Assembly (NCBI RefSeq): GCF_024267675.1
Contig: NZ_JALDYX010000019.1
Span: 29,790 to 93,789 of the forward strand
Direction of reading: 5' to 3'
Length of the DNA stretch: 64,000 nucleotides
Source: Marinobacterium sedimentorum
GTDB lineage: Bacteria; Pseudomonadota; Gammaproteobacteria; Pseudomonadales; Balneatricaceae
The notes under the pieces are model-generated. The model worked only from the letters and a program-made list of their open reading frames with translations, had not been told where the DNA came from and did not search any database. Of this stretch, positions 1 through 9,512 are shown piece by piece. Each line of letters begins with the position of its first letter. Position 1 is the first letter of the stretch. The position numbers and the translations under genes were made by a program.

Positions 1-636
1 GCGAGCCTCCAGCGCCGCTGGCAACAAGGCATCGCTAATGGGTTCGCGCACAGGTGCGGCACCGTACTCATCGGGCCAGCGAATCTGCTGCATATCCAGC
101 AGGTCCAGCACGCCGACAAAAGTGCTTTCAGCGCCAATGGGTATGTTCACCGCCACCGGTGTCACGTGCAGGCGTTCGCGGATACTGACCAGCGCCTGCT
201 GAAAATCCGCCCCGATGCGATCCATCTTGTTGATAAAGCAAATGCGGGGGACTCGATAGCGCTCCGCCTGGCGCCACACCGTTTCGCTCTGGGACTCGAC
301 ACCGTGGACACCGTCGAATACCACGACCCCGCCGTCCAGCACCCGCAATGCACGCTGTACTTCGGCGGTGAAATCGATATGCCCCGGTGTATCAATGATA
401 TTGATCTGGTGATCGCGCCACTGGGTGGTGATTGCGGCCGAGACGATGGTGATGCCCCGCTCACGCTCCTGGTCCATCCAGTCGGTCGTGGTGGTACCCT
501 CATCCACGGAGCCCAGCTTGTGGGTAATACCGCTGTAAAACAGCATGCGTTCGGTGGCCGTCGTCTTGCCGGCATCGATATGGGCAATGATGCCAATGTT
601 ACGAATTTTCTCCGGCTCGAAATGTCGCCTGTCCAT
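1..636 (-). CDS. fusA: Elongation factor G paralogue, N-terminal part (cut by window edge)
   Basis: The first 212 codons of a translational GTPase; the gene runs off the left edge. The G-domain motifs are all visible: the P-loop AHIDAGKTT at about residues 18-26, switch I ending in RGITI at 60-64, DTPGH at 82-86 and NKMD at 136-139. This is the ribosomal translocase/recycling factor family. The gene stands alone: no rpsL, rpsG or tuf lies beside it, and the N-terminus differs from the usual str-operon EF-G, so a second EF-G (EF-G2 type) is likely, by inference. The ATG at 634-636 gives the normal EF-G N-terminus; only a G-rich stretch serves as a weak ribosome-binding site. EF-G against EF-G2 cannot be decided from this fragment. 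Confidence 0.9.
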   Translation of the reverse strand, partial: MDRRHFEPEKIRNIGIIAHIDAGKTTATERMLFYSGITHKLGSVDEGTTTTDWMDQERERGITIVSAAITTQWRDHQINIIDTPGHIDFTAEVQRALRVLDGGVVVFDGVHGVESQSETVWRQAERYRVPRICFINKMDRIGADFQQALVSIRERLHVTPVAVNIPIGAESTFVGVLDLLDMQQIRWPDEYGAAPVREPISDALLPAALEAR

Positions 637-1025
637 AAATCCCCCCCGGCCAAGGCCGTCTGGATTGCGTCGTGACCGCTGGCGTCCGAATGTCCGGACA
701 CAGGGGTTACATGTTATGTTTCGACATGAGAACACCCCTCAGTATTGCATCAAAGCGGCTATTTACCGGCTTTTCCGGCGTCTAACACCACTCTCGATTG
801 AAAAAGCCTCGTATCTCAGGCGCATGGGCCCCGCGGTTGCCAGCAAGGCATACCGATCCTCTAGCCATCAAAGCGCAAAGCCCGAGAGGTCTGGAGACGG
901 AGGAAGGGAAGGTCACCTCAGGTGCACGTCATGGCAAGGATACGGCCGCAACGCTAGACTGGCTAATAGGGGATTAGAAGAATCCACTCTTCGGCTCGCA
1001 GATGACCAATCGATGGAGACACCCC
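637..1025. other. Intergenic region between divergent EF-G and DUF465 genes
   Basis: About 390 bases with no convincing gene. It must hold the promoters of the leftward EF-G gene and the rightward DUF465 gene. Short reading frames run through it, but none has a ribosome-binding site or a recognisable protein. I see no clear consensus promoter or terminator. Confidence 0.5.
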
Positions 1026-1259
1026 ATGTCCGATCTCAACCACAGTCTTTATGAAGATTTTCCCCAATATGCTGCGCGCATTCGCCAGTTGAAGGAGGAA
1101 AATGAAACTTTTGCCCGACTGGCCAGTGAATACCATAAGCTTGACCACAGTGTGCGTGGCCTGGAGATGCGCAATATTCCAACAACAGATGACAATTTTG
1201 AACAGATGAAGCAGCGTCGAGTGCAGCTTAAAGACCAGTTACTGAAAATGCTGCAGTAA
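1026..1259 (+). CDS. DUF465 (YdcH-like) small coiled-coil protein
   Basis: A 77-residue, highly charged, predicted all-helical protein (heptad-like regions around residues 15-35 and 50-77). It matches the YdcH/DUF465 family, small cytoplasmic proteins of unknown function widespread in Proteobacteria. The ATG at 1026 is chosen because it gives the family N-terminus (MSDLNHSLYEDFP) and a purine-rich TGGAGA lies upstream; an in-frame extension to 1002 is not supported. It stands alone, convergent with the ferredoxin reductase gene. Confidence 0.85.
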   Translation: MSDLNHSLYEDFPQYAARIRQLKEENETFARLASEYHKLDHSVRGLEMRNIPTTDDNFEQMKQRRVQLKDQLLKMLQ

Positions 1260-1315
1260 CTGAGTGGATTGTCAGACCTCAGCCCCCTGTATCTGAGCTC
1301 CAGAGTAACATTGCC

Positions 1316-1344
1316 GACAGAAGCCATCTTGCATGGCTTCTGTC
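1316..1344. terminator. 12-bp perfect hairpin between convergent genes
   Basis: GACAGAAGCCAT, a 5-base loop CTTGC, then the exact reverse complement. It sits between the DUF465 stop and the reductase stop. The flanking T-tract is poor (TTAT), so it may be a weak terminator or an mRNA-end hairpin for either gene. Confidence 0.5.
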
Positions 1345-1373
1345 TTATCTGCCGTATGGCACCGGGGTTATGA

Positions 1374-2447
1374 CTATTTGACCGGTCTGGGGGCATAGGC
1401 AAACACATCGGAATGCAGCTGATCGGCATGCATGCCATGCTGCTCGCAGGCATCCAGCAGCGCATACACCATGGCCGGCGATCCGCTGGCATACACCTGA
1501 GTATCGGCAAAGTGATCCATGTCTTCCAGCATGGCCTGGGGCAGCAGGCCGGTGCGACCGACCCAGTCAGGGCTCAGTTCGGGCTCACTGACCACCGGTA
1601 CAAAATGCACATTGGGATATTCCCGGGCCCACTTTTCGGGCAGTGCCAGCTGGTAAAGGTCCCTGGCATCCCGGGCTCCCCAATAAATGCGGATCTGGTT
1701 TTGAACCTGCCGGGCCAGCAAGTGCTCAACCATGCTCTTGATCTGGGAAAATCCGGTACTGGCCGCGGCAAACACCAGCCGGTCATCGGCCCCCATAGTC
1801 GCTGCATTCAGACAGCAGATGCCCTTGGGTGCTTCGATCTGTACCCTTTTCTCCTGCTGCAGATGCGCCAACACGGCACAGGACATCTCGCTGTCCGGCA
1901 GCAGGCGAATATGAAGCTCCAGCACGCGCTCCAGCTCCGGTGCAGAAGCGATCGAAAACGAGGCCTTTCTGCCATTGGGCAGACAGATATCCAGATACTG
2001 CCCGGCCTGGAACTCCAGCGCCAGTGACGCGGTGGCCGGCAGGCCCAGCCGAACCAGATACACATCCCGGTTAAGCACCTCGACCGAGGTAATGTCACAG
2101 TTCAGTTTCTTCACTACTACTTCTCCAGGGAGCTTAAGTCCCTTTATCTTTACGCTAACGTCTGTCAGCGGCACGCTGGTACAGGCCAGTGCAATCGTTT
2201 CGCCCGTCGCGGCACCAGACGCTGGCGCGCACAGATGACGCCTTGGATAACACTGCTGCAGTTCCCCCTGCAGCAGGCTGACCTCACAAATCTCGCAGAC
2301 ACCGTTGCGACAGCTGCAGCGCATGCCGTACCCCAGCCGTTCCAGCGCCTGCAGCAGGGTTTCACCGGGACCGGTTTGGATTACCCGGTCAACCCCTGCC
2401 AGCAATACCCGGCGGGGCTGCTCAGCCACCGAAAATACCCAGCTCAT
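1374..2447 (-). CDS. 2Fe-2S ferredoxin / FAD / NAD(P)H reductase
   Basis: A 357-residue flavoprotein reductase. The N-terminal plant-type ferredoxin domain has the cluster ligands CRNGVCEIC (C-x4-C-x2-C, about residues 46-54) and a fourth Cys in LACTS near residue 88. FAD-binding and NAD-binding domains follow (YWGARDARDLY, VYASGSP). This is the Fre/AscD-like architecture, often named CDP-6-deoxy-glucoseen reductase and typically found beside ubiD in pseudomonads. The ATG at 2447 overlaps the end of ubiD by 26 bases, so the two are probably cotranscribed and translationally coupled. Odd point: the FAD motif reads KASFSIAS, with Ala where the family R-x-[YF]-S arginine is expected. The electron acceptor is unknown; the start could lie slightly further in. 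Confidence 0.85.
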   Translation of the reverse strand: MSWVFSVAEQPRRVLLAGVDRVIQTGPGETLLQALERLGYGMRCSCRNGVCEICEVSLLQGELQQCYPRRHLCAPASGAATGETIALACTSVPLTDVSVKIKGLKLPGEVVVKKLNCDITSVEVLNRDVYLVRLGLPATASLALEFQAGQYLDICLPNGRKASFSIASAPELERVLELHIRLLPDSEMSCAVLAHLQQEKRVQIEAPKGICCLNAATMGADDRLVFAAASTGFSQIKSMVEHLLARQVQNQIRIYWGARDARDLYQLALPEKWAREYPNVHFVPVVSEPELSPDWVGRTGLLPQAMLEDMDHFADTQVYASGSPAMVYALLDACEQHGMHADQLHSDVFAYAPRPVK

Positions 2448-3903
2448 CCCAAATTGCGTCTATCCGGGCCTTGACCTCGTCGTCCATGCGGATAGGCAGA
2501 CCCCACTCGCGCTGGGTCTCGCCTTCCCACTTGTTGGTGGCATCCAGCCCCATCTTCGATCCCAGACCCGATACCGGCGATGCGAAATCCAGATAGTCAA
2601 TCGGTGTGTTGTCGATCAGTACCGTATCGCGCGACGGATCCATGCGAGTGGTAATGGCCCAGATAACGTCGTTCCAGTCCCGCGCATTGATATCGTCGTC
2701 ACAGACGATCACGAACTTGGTGTACATGAACTGGCGCAGGAAGGACCAGACACCCAGCATCACGCGCTTGGCATGACCCGGATACTGCTTCTTCATCGTC
2801 ACCACCGCCATGCGGTACGAACAGCCTTCCGGAGGCAGATAGAAATCGACAATCTCCGGAAACTGCTTTTGCAGGATAGGGACAAACACCTCATTCAATG
2901 CCACACCCAGAATCGCCGGTTCATCGGGCGGGCGGCCCGTATAGGTACTGTGATAAATCGGCCGATTGCGGTGCGTAATGCGCTCGACAGTAAACACCGG
3001 AAAGCGATCCACCTCATTATAGTAGCCGGTGTGATCGCCGAAGGGCCCCTCATCCGCCATCTCATCGGGGTGAATATACCCCTCCAGAATGAATTCGGCG
3101 CTGGCCGGAACCTGCAGATCATTGCCCAGACAGCTGATCACTTCGGTCTTGCCGCCGCGCAACAGGCCGGCAAAGGCGTACTCGGACAGTGTATCGGGCA
3201 CCGGCGTTACCGCCCCCAGAATGGTCGCAGGATCGGCGCCCAGCGCCACGGCCACCGGGAATGGCTTACCGGGATGCTGTTCCTTCCATTCGCGGAAATC
3301 CAGGGCCCCGCCCCGGTGCGCCAGCCAGCGCATGATCAGCTTGTTGCGACCAATCAGCTGCTGGCGGTAAATACCCAGATTCTGGCGCGCCTTGTTCGGC
3401 CCTCGGGTAATGACCAGTGGCCAGGTCACCAGAGGACCGGCATCACCGGGCCAGCAGGTCTGGATCGGCAGTTTGTACAGATCCACATCATCACCTTCGA
3501 TCACATGGGTCTGACAGGGGGCCGACTTCACCACCTTGGGCCCCATGTTCAGTACCTGCTTGAAGATCGGCAGCTTTTCCCAGGCATCTCTCATGCCCTT
3601 GGGCGGCTCAGGCTCTTTGAGCTGCGCCAGCACCTTGCCCACTTCACGCAGCGCCCCGACGGTTTCCTCCCCCATGCCCAGCGCTACCCGCTCCGGTGTA
3701 CCGAACAGGTTGGCCAGTACCGGATAGTCATAGCCCTTGGGATTCTCGAACAGCAATGCCGGGCCGCCCGCGCGCAGGGTGCGGTCGCAGATTTCGGTCA
3801 TTTCGAGTTTGGGGTCGATTGGCTGGGAAATACGCTTAAGCTCACCGCGCGCTTCCAGCATCGCCATGAAATCACGCAGATCTTTATATTTGGGAGAGGA
3901 CAT
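2422..3903 (-). CDS. ubiD: UbiD, 4-hydroxy-3-polyprenylbenzoate decarboxylase
   Basis: A 493-residue member of the UbiD family, close to the E. coli length (497). It decarboxylates the polyprenylated 4-hydroxybenzoate intermediate of ubiquinone synthesis using prenylated FMN made by UbiX. The N-terminus MSSPKYKDLRDFMAML is the typical UbiD start. The family hallmark region GEFTGYYN-like (here FGDHTGYYN, about residue 290) and a Glu-rich active-site segment are present. It sits downstream of rho in the same direction and overlaps the reductase gene that follows. The rho-ubiD-reductase order matches Pseudomonas. ubiX is not in the window. Confidence 0.95.
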   Translation of the reverse strand: MSSPKYKDLRDFMAMLEARGELKRISQPIDPKLEMTEICDRTLRAGGPALLFENPKGYDYPVLANLFGTPERVALGMGEETVGALREVGKVLAQLKEPEPPKGMRDAWEKLPIFKQVLNMGPKVVKSAPCQTHVIEGDDVDLYKLPIQTCWPGDAGPLVTWPLVITRGPNKARQNLGIYRQQLIGRNKLIMRWLAHRGGALDFREWKEQHPGKPFPVAVALGADPATILGAVTPVPDTLSEYAFAGLLRGGKTEVISCLGNDLQVPASAEFILEGYIHPDEMADEGPFGDHTGYYNEVDRFPVFTVERITHRNRPIYHSTYTGRPPDEPAILGVALNEVFVPILQKQFPEIVDFYLPPEGCSYRMAVVTMKKQYPGHAKRVMLGVWSFLRQFMYTKFVIVCDDDINARDWNDVIWAITTRMDPSRDTVLIDNTPIDYLDFASPVSGLGSKMGLDATNKWEGETQREWGLPIRMDDEVKARIDAIWDELGIFGG

Positions 3904-4060
3904 ATTCGATAAACTTCAGTCGTTGCAGTGCATCTGTGGCAGAACCGTCACCGGGGCGCAATCCCCGACATGCAGACACACAAATGGGTGACCGGACATT
4001 CCAAACATAAACCCTGCTCCAGTACGTCATTGTACTCGCAGGATCAGTACTTCCATGTAC

Positions 4061-4090
4061 AAAAAAGGGTAAGCACAGGCTTACCCTTTT
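4061..4090 (-). terminator. Intrinsic terminator of rho
   Basis: A 12-bp stem, AAAAGGGTAAGC / GCTTACCCTTTT, with a 4-base loop; on the minus strand it is followed by a T-tract (TTTTTT). It sits 19 bases past the rho stop codon and separates rho from ubiD. It is notable that the Rho gene itself ends in a Rho-independent terminator. Confidence 0.85.
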
Positions 4091-4108
4091 CCAGTTCAGG
4101 AACAACGC

Positions 4109-5368
4109 TTACTGGCGTTTCATCGACAGGAAGAACTCATTGTTGGTCTTGAAGTCCTTCAGTTTGTCGATGACAAACTCGGTCGCAGCAGTATCTTCCA
4201 TCGGATCCAGCAGACGACGCAGAATCCACATGCGCTGCATTTCGTCTTCGGTCGTCAGCAAATCTTCACGGCGGGTACCCGAGCGACGGATATTGATCGC
4301 CGGGAACATGCGACGCTCTGCAGCCTTGCGGTCCAGGTGTACTTCGGAGTTACCGGTACCCTTGAACTCTTCGTAGATCACTTCGTCCATTTTCGAGCCG
4401 GTATCAACCAGCGCGGTGGCGATAATGGTCAGGCTGCCACCTTCCTCGATGTTACGTGCCGCACCAAAGAAACGCTTGGGACGCTCCAGCGCATGGGCAT
4501 CAACACCACCGGTCAGCACCTTGCCGGACGACGGAATCACCGTGTTATAGGCACGCGCCAGACGAGTAATGGAGTCCAGCAGTATCACAACGTCTTTCTT
4601 GTGTTCGGTCAGACGCTTGGCCTTCTCCAGCACCATTTCAGCGACCTGCACGTGACGCGACGGCGGCTCATCGAAGGTAGAAGCAACCACTTCGCCGCGC
4701 ACGGTGCGCTGCATCTCGGTCACTTCCTCGGGACGCTCATCGATCAGCAACACGATAAGGTGACAATCCGGGCTATTACGGGTAATGCTGCTGGCAATAT
4801 TCTGTAGCATCAGCGTCTTGCCCGCTTTTGGCGGAGATACGATCAGGGCGCGCTGGCCTTTGCCCATGGGGCACACCAGGTCGATAACGCGGGCCGTGAT
4901 GTCCTCAGTACTGCCGTTGCCGATTTCCATGCGCAGACGTTCCTGCGGGAACAGCGGCGTCAGGTTTTCGAACAGAATCTTGTTCTTGGCGTTTTCCGGC
5001 CTGTCGTAGTTAATCTCATCGACTTTAAGCAGCGCGAAATAACGCTCGCCATCTTTCGGCGGACGGATCTTGCCGGTAATGGTATCGCCAGTGCGAAGGT
5101 TAAAACGGCGGATCTGACTCGGTGAAACGTAAATATCGTCAGGGCCAGCCAGGTAGGATGAATCAGCGGAGCGGAGGAAGCCGAAGCCATCCTGCAGTAT
5201 CTCGAGTACGCCGTCGCCAGAGATATCTTCGCCGCCTTTGGAGTGTCTCTTCAGAATTGCGAAGATCACATCCTGTTTACGAGAACGGGCAAGGTTGTCC
5301 ATTCCCATTTCTTGCGCGATTTCCAGAAGCTCCGGAACGCTTTTTGTTTTGAGCTCGGTTAGATTCAT
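4109..5368 (-). CDS. rho: Transcription termination factor Rho
   Basis: A 419-residue hexameric RNA-dependent ATPase that ends transcripts at C-rich rut sites. Visible are the N-terminal Rho domain (MNLTELKTKSVPELLEIA), the cold-shock-like RNA-binding fold (GFGFLRS, about residues 60-66), Walker A PPKAGKT near 178-184 and Walker B VILLDSITR near 260. Length equals that of E. coli Rho (419). The start at 5368 is chosen because it gives the invariant MNLTELK N-terminus; a 10-codon extension to 5398 is not conserved. The gene has its own hairpin terminator. trxA lies upstream in the same direction, the classical trxA-rho order. Confidence 0.97.
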   Translation of the reverse strand: MNLTELKTKSVPELLEIAQEMGMDNLARSRKQDVIFAILKRHSKGGEDISGDGVLEILQDGFGFLRSADSSYLAGPDDIYVSPSQIRRFNLRTGDTITGKIRPPKDGERYFALLKVDEINYDRPENAKNKILFENLTPLFPQERLRMEIGNGSTEDITARVIDLVCPMGKGQRALIVSPPKAGKTLMLQNIASSITRNSPDCHLIVLLIDERPEEVTEMQRTVRGEVVASTFDEPPSRHVQVAEMVLEKAKRLTEHKKDVVILLDSITRLARAYNTVIPSSGKVLTGGVDAHALERPKRFFGAARNIEEGGSLTIIATALVDTGSKMDEVIYEEFKGTGNSEVHLDRKAAERRMFPAINIRRSGTRREDLLTTEDEMQRMWILRRLLDPMEDTAATEFVIDKLKDFKTNNEFFLSMKRQ

Positions 5369-5586
5369 ATGCTTTGGAGAAGGGCCACGAATGACCAAGT
5401 TAGGGTGGAAAACGGGAGAAAATCAGAGGTCGATACTAATGACTGGGAGTCTGAAGCTTGTCAAAGGGGGTGACAAGTACCCAGCAGTCGCAGTCAATAT
5501 AAAGGCTTGGGTCGCGGCTGTCCAGACTGGAGGGCAAGAAATATAAATCGGCGGCGCCGACACATTTCCGCCCTCCGGATCACAAA

Positions 5587-5913
5587 TCAGAGGTTGGCGT
5601 CGATAAAGGCAGCCAACTGGGACTTGGAAAGAGCGCCCACCTTGGTCGCTTCAACATTGCCACCCTTGAACAGCATCAGGGTCGGGATACCACGAATACC
5701 GAACTTCGGCGGTGTTTCGTTGTTTTCATCGATATTGAGCTTGCAAACTTTCAGCTTGCCTTCGTAATCCTTGGCGATCTCTTCCAGTACCGGTGCAATC
5801 ATCTTGCAGGGGCCACACCATTCAGCCCAGTAATCAACCAGCACCGCGCGCTCTGCTTTGAGCACTTCCTCTTCGAATGATGCATCGGTGACGTTAACGA
5901 TGTTTTCGCTCAT
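5587..5913 (-). CDS. trxA: Thioredoxin 1
   Basis: A 108-residue thioredoxin that reduces protein disulfides in the cytoplasm. The active site WCGPCK is at about residues 32-37 and the cis-proline motif GIPTLMLF near 74-81. The start at 5913 is favoured by GGAG ten bases upstream and by the family length; a second ATG three codons earlier sits too close to that site, and a longer upstream reading frame is not thioredoxin-like. It is divergent from ppx and upstream of rho, as in other gammaproteobacteria. Confidence 0.96.
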   Translation of the reverse strand: MSENIVNVTDASFEEEVLKAERAVLVDYWAEWCGPCKMIAPVLEEIAKDYEGKLKVCKLNIDENNETPPKFGIRGIPTLMLFKGGNVEATKVGALSKSQLAAFIDANL

Positions 5914-6172
5914 AGGATCCATTCTCCAAACACGCGAAGTGTTCATATTAGTACTTTTGCGGAAATTCCGACCCAAAATCCCACCTGTAGGACGGGACAA
6001 TAATGCCGGGATATCCTTAACTGCTGCCGATGATACCATTGCACAAAAAAAAATGTGAACACTAAGCGCCGAACATGACGCTTTCAGGCTCTGTAAAGGC
6101 AACCCCATCGCCGCCAGAAAAACCTCGATGGTCATATTATTCTGATATTCTTAGCTGCTCTGTTCCTGTGGC

Positions 6173-7705
6173 ATGGTATGCACCAGAAAGATGAATGATA
6201 CGAGCCCCTTATCCGCGACAGTGACACCCGCATCCTTGCTGGCGGCGATCGACCTTGGCTCCAACAGTTTCCACATGGTTGTCGCCCAACTGATAGACGG
6301 CGAAATAAAGCTGCAGGATGTCATGTCCGAAAAGGTACAGCTTGCAGCAGGTCTCGATGCCGACAAGGTGTTGAGCGAAGAGGCCCAGCAGCGTGGCCTG
6401 GAGTGCCTGGCCCGCTTCGCTCAGCGCGTTGCCGACCTGCCGCGCCGGGCAATTCGAATTGTTGCGACCAATGCCCTGCGTGAAGCCGTCAATAGCCGCG
6501 AGTTTCTCGAGCGGGCCGAAGGCGTCATGCAAACATCCCTGGAAATCATTCCTGGCCGTGAAGAAGCCCGGCTGATCTATCTGGGTGTGTGCCAGACCCG
6601 CCCACCGCAAGATGGCATGCGCCTGGTGATCGACATCGGCGGCGGCAGTACCGAACTGGTCCTGGGTGAAAAATTTCAGCCGCGCGCGCTCGAAAGCCTC
6701 GAAATGGGCTGCGTCAGCTTTACCCAGCGCTATTTCCCCGACGGGCAAATCAGCAAGGCGGCCTTCCAGAAGGCCACCTACGCGGCCCTGCGTGAACTGA
6801 TGTCGATTCAAAAGCGCTACAGACGCCTTGGCTGGAGCAACTGTGTTGGCTCATCCGGCACCATCAAGGCGATCCGCAATGCCTGCATCGGTCTGGGGCT
6901 GGCCGAAGAGCACATTACGGCTCGGGCGCTGGATCAGCTACGCCAGAAAATACTCGACTATCGTCACGTCGATGAAATCACCGAAGTCAAAGTCGAGCGC
7001 CGGGCCCTATTGCCCGCTGGGCTTGCCATCCTCTGCGCCGCCTTTGATTCGCTGGGCATTCGCGAGATGGCCTTTTCCGAAGGCGCACTGCGTGAGGGGT
7101 TACTATTCGAAATGGCCGGACGCCTGCAGCACGAAGACATACGAGAGCGCAGCATCAGCATGCTGATGCGGCGTTACCATGTAGACCGCCACCAGGCCGA
7201 ACGCGTCGAGCGCAGTGCGCTGCGGGCGCTGGAGCAGCTGCGCGACACCTGGGGGCTGAACGACCCCCAGCATGTCCAGATGCTGCGCTGGGCCGCGCAC
7301 ACCCATGAAATCGGCCGCGCTATCTCCCACGCCCAGTACCACAAGCACAGTGCCTATCTGCTGCAAAATTCCGATATAGCCGGCTTTACCAACCTGGACC
7401 GTCAGCAACTGGCGCTGCTGGCGCGCAGCCACCGCCGCAAATTCCCCAAGGACGACTTCAAGCAGCTGCCTGATAGCCGCCAGCAGGCCTGCCGCCGTCT
7501 GGCAGTTCTGCTGCGCCTGGCGAGCCTGCTGCACCGCAACCGCAGCCATGCCAAGCTGCCACCCATGCAGCTGGCTGTCGACGGCAAGCAACTGTCGTTG
7601 CGCTTTCCCGCAGGCTGGCTGGAGCAGCAGCCGCTGACACAGGCCGACCTGGAACAGGAAGCCGAATACCTCAAGTCGCTGGGACTGAAACTGCAGGTCA
7701 GCTAG
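6173..7705 (+). CDS. ppx: Exopolyphosphatase
   Basis: A 510-residue exopolyphosphatase of the Ppx/GppA family, which removes terminal phosphates from polyphosphate. The ASKHA-fold motifs DLGSNSFHM (about residue 32) and DIGGGSTEL (about 155) are present, and the C-terminal half carries the HD-type helical domain (HTHEIGRAISHAQYHKHSAYL). It is divergent from trxA. A second in-frame ATG at 6191 (MNDTSPL) is equally possible; neither has a good ribosome-binding site. It shares a bidirectional terminator with convergent pckA. Confidence 0.94.
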   Translation: MVCTRKMNDTSPLSATVTPASLLAAIDLGSNSFHMVVAQLIDGEIKLQDVMSEKVQLAAGLDADKVLSEEAQQRGLECLARFAQRVADLPRRAIRIVATNALREAVNSREFLERAEGVMQTSLEIIPGREEARLIYLGVCQTRPPQDGMRLVIDIGGGSTELVLGEKFQPRALESLEMGCVSFTQRYFPDGQISKAAFQKATYAALRELMSIQKRYRRLGWSNCVGSSGTIKAIRNACIGLGLAEEHITARALDQLRQKILDYRHVDEITEVKVERRALLPAGLAILCAAFDSLGIREMAFSEGALREGLLFEMAGRLQHEDIRERSISMLMRRYHVDRHQAERVERSALRALEQLRDTWGLNDPQHVQMLRWAAHTHEIGRAISHAQYHKHSAYLLQNSDIAGFTNLDRQQLALLARSHRRKFPKDDFKQLPDSRQQACRRLAVLLRLASLLHRNRSHAKLPPMQLAVDGKQLSLRFPAGWLEQQPLTQADLEQEAEYLKSLGLKLQVS

Positions 7706-7727
7706 CCGCCCGGCAAATCCGGCCAAC

Positions 7728-7763
7728 AAAAAACCCGCCGCGGGAAACCCCGGGCGGGTTTTT
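7728..7763. terminator. Bidirectional terminator between ppx and pckA
   Basis: AAACCCGCC pairs with GGCGGGTTT around an inner GC-rich loop, with an A-run on the left and a T-run on the right, so it can end both convergent transcripts. Confidence 0.85.
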
Positions 7764-7784
7764 CAGGCACCAGAGACTCGTCGT

Positions 7785-9332
7785 TTACAGACTCGGCCCT
7801 GCCGCCACTATCTTATCGTCAACTCCGCTGAACTTGCGGAAATTATCAACGAACTGCCCGGCAAGATCCTTGGCAGAGGCGTCAAACGCGCCTTTATCCG
7901 CCCAGGTGTTACGCGGGTTCAGCAGATTGGTTTCAACACCAGGCACCGACCTTGGTACCGACAGATTCAGGCCGGGCAGGTGCTCGGTCTCGACGTCGAC
8001 CAGGTCGCCGTTCTGAATTGCCGCGATAATGCCGCGGGTCGTCGGGATACTGAAGCGTTCGCCCGTACCGTAGGATCCGCCGGTCCAGCCGGTGTTAACC
8101 AGATAGACCCTGGAGCCAAACTCTTCAATGCGCTTGATCAGCAGATCGGCGTAGACGCGGGCCGGACGTGGGAAGAACGGCGCACCGAAGCAGGTAGAGA
8201 AGGTCGACTTGATACCGCCGCCTGAACCCATTTCGGTAGAACCGACCAGCGCGGTGTAACCTGACAGGAAGTGATAGGCCGCCGCTTCCTTGGTCAGGAT
8301 CGAGACCGGTGGCAGAACGCCGGTCAGATCGCAGGTCAGGAAGATAATTGCCTGCGGCTCGCCACCCAGGTTGTGCTCGGTACGCTTTTCAACGTGCTCC
8401 AGCGGGTAGGCGCAGCGACCGTTCTCGGTCAGGCTCGTATCAACATAATCCGCAGTGCGAGCTTCGTTCAGAACCACGTTCTCAACAATGGCGCCGAAGC
8501 GAATCGCATCCCAGATGATAGGTTCGTTCTTCTTGCTCAGGTTGATGGTCTTGGCATAGCAGCCACCTTCCAGGTTGAAGACAACGCCCTTGCCCCAGCC
8601 GTGCTCGTCGTCACCGATCAGGTAACGCTCTGGATCGGCCGACAGGGTCGTCTTGCCCGTACCGGACAGACCGAAGAACAGCGTTGTGCTGCCGTCGTCA
8701 CCCACGTTGGCGGAACAATGCATCGGCAGGACGTCTTTTTCCGGCAGCAAGAAGTTCTGCACCGAGAACATGGCTTTCTTCATTTCACCGGCATACTGCA
8801 TGCCGGCGATCAGCACCTTGCGCTTGGCAAAGTTCAGAATCACGCAACCATCAGTGTTGGTGCCGTCACGCTCAGGATCACAGCGGAAACCTGCAACGTT
8901 GAGGATCTGCCACTCTTCCTTGCCCTTGGGATTGTAGTCCGCCGGACGGATAAACAGGTTTTGACCAAACAGGTTCTGCCAGGCAGTCTGTGTAGTCATT
9001 TTTACCGGCAGGTAGTGACCCTGATCGGCGCCAACATGAACCATCGAGACAAACTGTTCCCGATCGGCCAGATAGGCTTCAACCCGTTCCCAGAGGGCAT
9101 CAAACTTGTCCGAATCAAACGGACGGTTGATGTTGCCCCAGTCGATTTCATCGCTGGTGCTTGGCTCTTTAACGATGAAACGATCCAGCGGCGAGCGCCC
9201 CGTGCGCTTGCCGGTGGTCACGACCAGCGCACCGGAGTCGGCCAGCAGGCCTTCACCGCGTTCGATCGCTTTTTCAACCAGCTGAGCGCGGCTCAGGTTG
9301 GTGTGTACAGTATTCTCAGTTTCTATGGTCAT
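7785..9332 (-). CDS. pckA: Phosphoenolpyruvate carboxykinase (ATP)
   Basis: A 515-residue ATP-dependent PEP carboxykinase, which converts oxaloacetate to PEP in gluconeogenesis. Kinase motif GLSGTGKTTLSADP is at about residues 225-238, followed by the metal-binding GDDEHGW. The N-terminal RGPSPLDRF-type loop appears as GKRTGRSPLDRF. The ATG at 9332 gives the expected family length. It is convergent with ppx and downstream of hslO, matching the E. coli nudE-yrfG-hslR-hslO-pckA neighbourhood. With the dicarboxylate TRAP system it fits growth on C4 acids. Confidence 0.97.
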   Translation of the reverse strand: MTIETENTVHTNLSRAQLVEKAIERGEGLLADSGALVVTTGKRTGRSPLDRFIVKEPSTSDEIDWGNINRPFDSDKFDALWERVEAYLADREQFVSMVHVGADQGHYLPVKMTTQTAWQNLFGQNLFIRPADYNPKGKEEWQILNVAGFRCDPERDGTNTDGCVILNFAKRKVLIAGMQYAGEMKKAMFSVQNFLLPEKDVLPMHCSANVGDDGSTTLFFGLSGTGKTTLSADPERYLIGDDEHGWGKGVVFNLEGGCYAKTINLSKKNEPIIWDAIRFGAIVENVVLNEARTADYVDTSLTENGRCAYPLEHVEKRTEHNLGGEPQAIIFLTCDLTGVLPPVSILTKEAAAYHFLSGYTALVGSTEMGSGGGIKSTFSTCFGAPFFPRPARVYADLLIKRIEEFGSRVYLVNTGWTGGSYGTGERFSIPTTRGIIAAIQNGDLVDVETEHLPGLNLSVPRSVPGVETNLLNPRNTWADKGAFDASAKDLAGQFVDNFRKFSGVDDKIVAAGPSL

Positions 9333-9512
9333 TACTGGATTCCCTTGGCATAGGCGCCAATAACGCTACCTGTCTAGCAGATGCTGTCGTGCAGATGAAA
9401 GACCCAATCGCGCCCCTTTCGCGGTTATAGTACTTATTTGGGGAGGCGCATTATCGCACAAAAAATAACACATTGACTATTCTATGAGCGGCATGGACGC
9501 GCGGCTTGAGCG

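Noticed and set aside
2305..3912. A 535-codon reading frame on the plus strand
   Set aside because: It is fully antisense to ubiD, which has clear family motifs. The long frame results from high GC and codon bias; its translation shows no recognisable domain.
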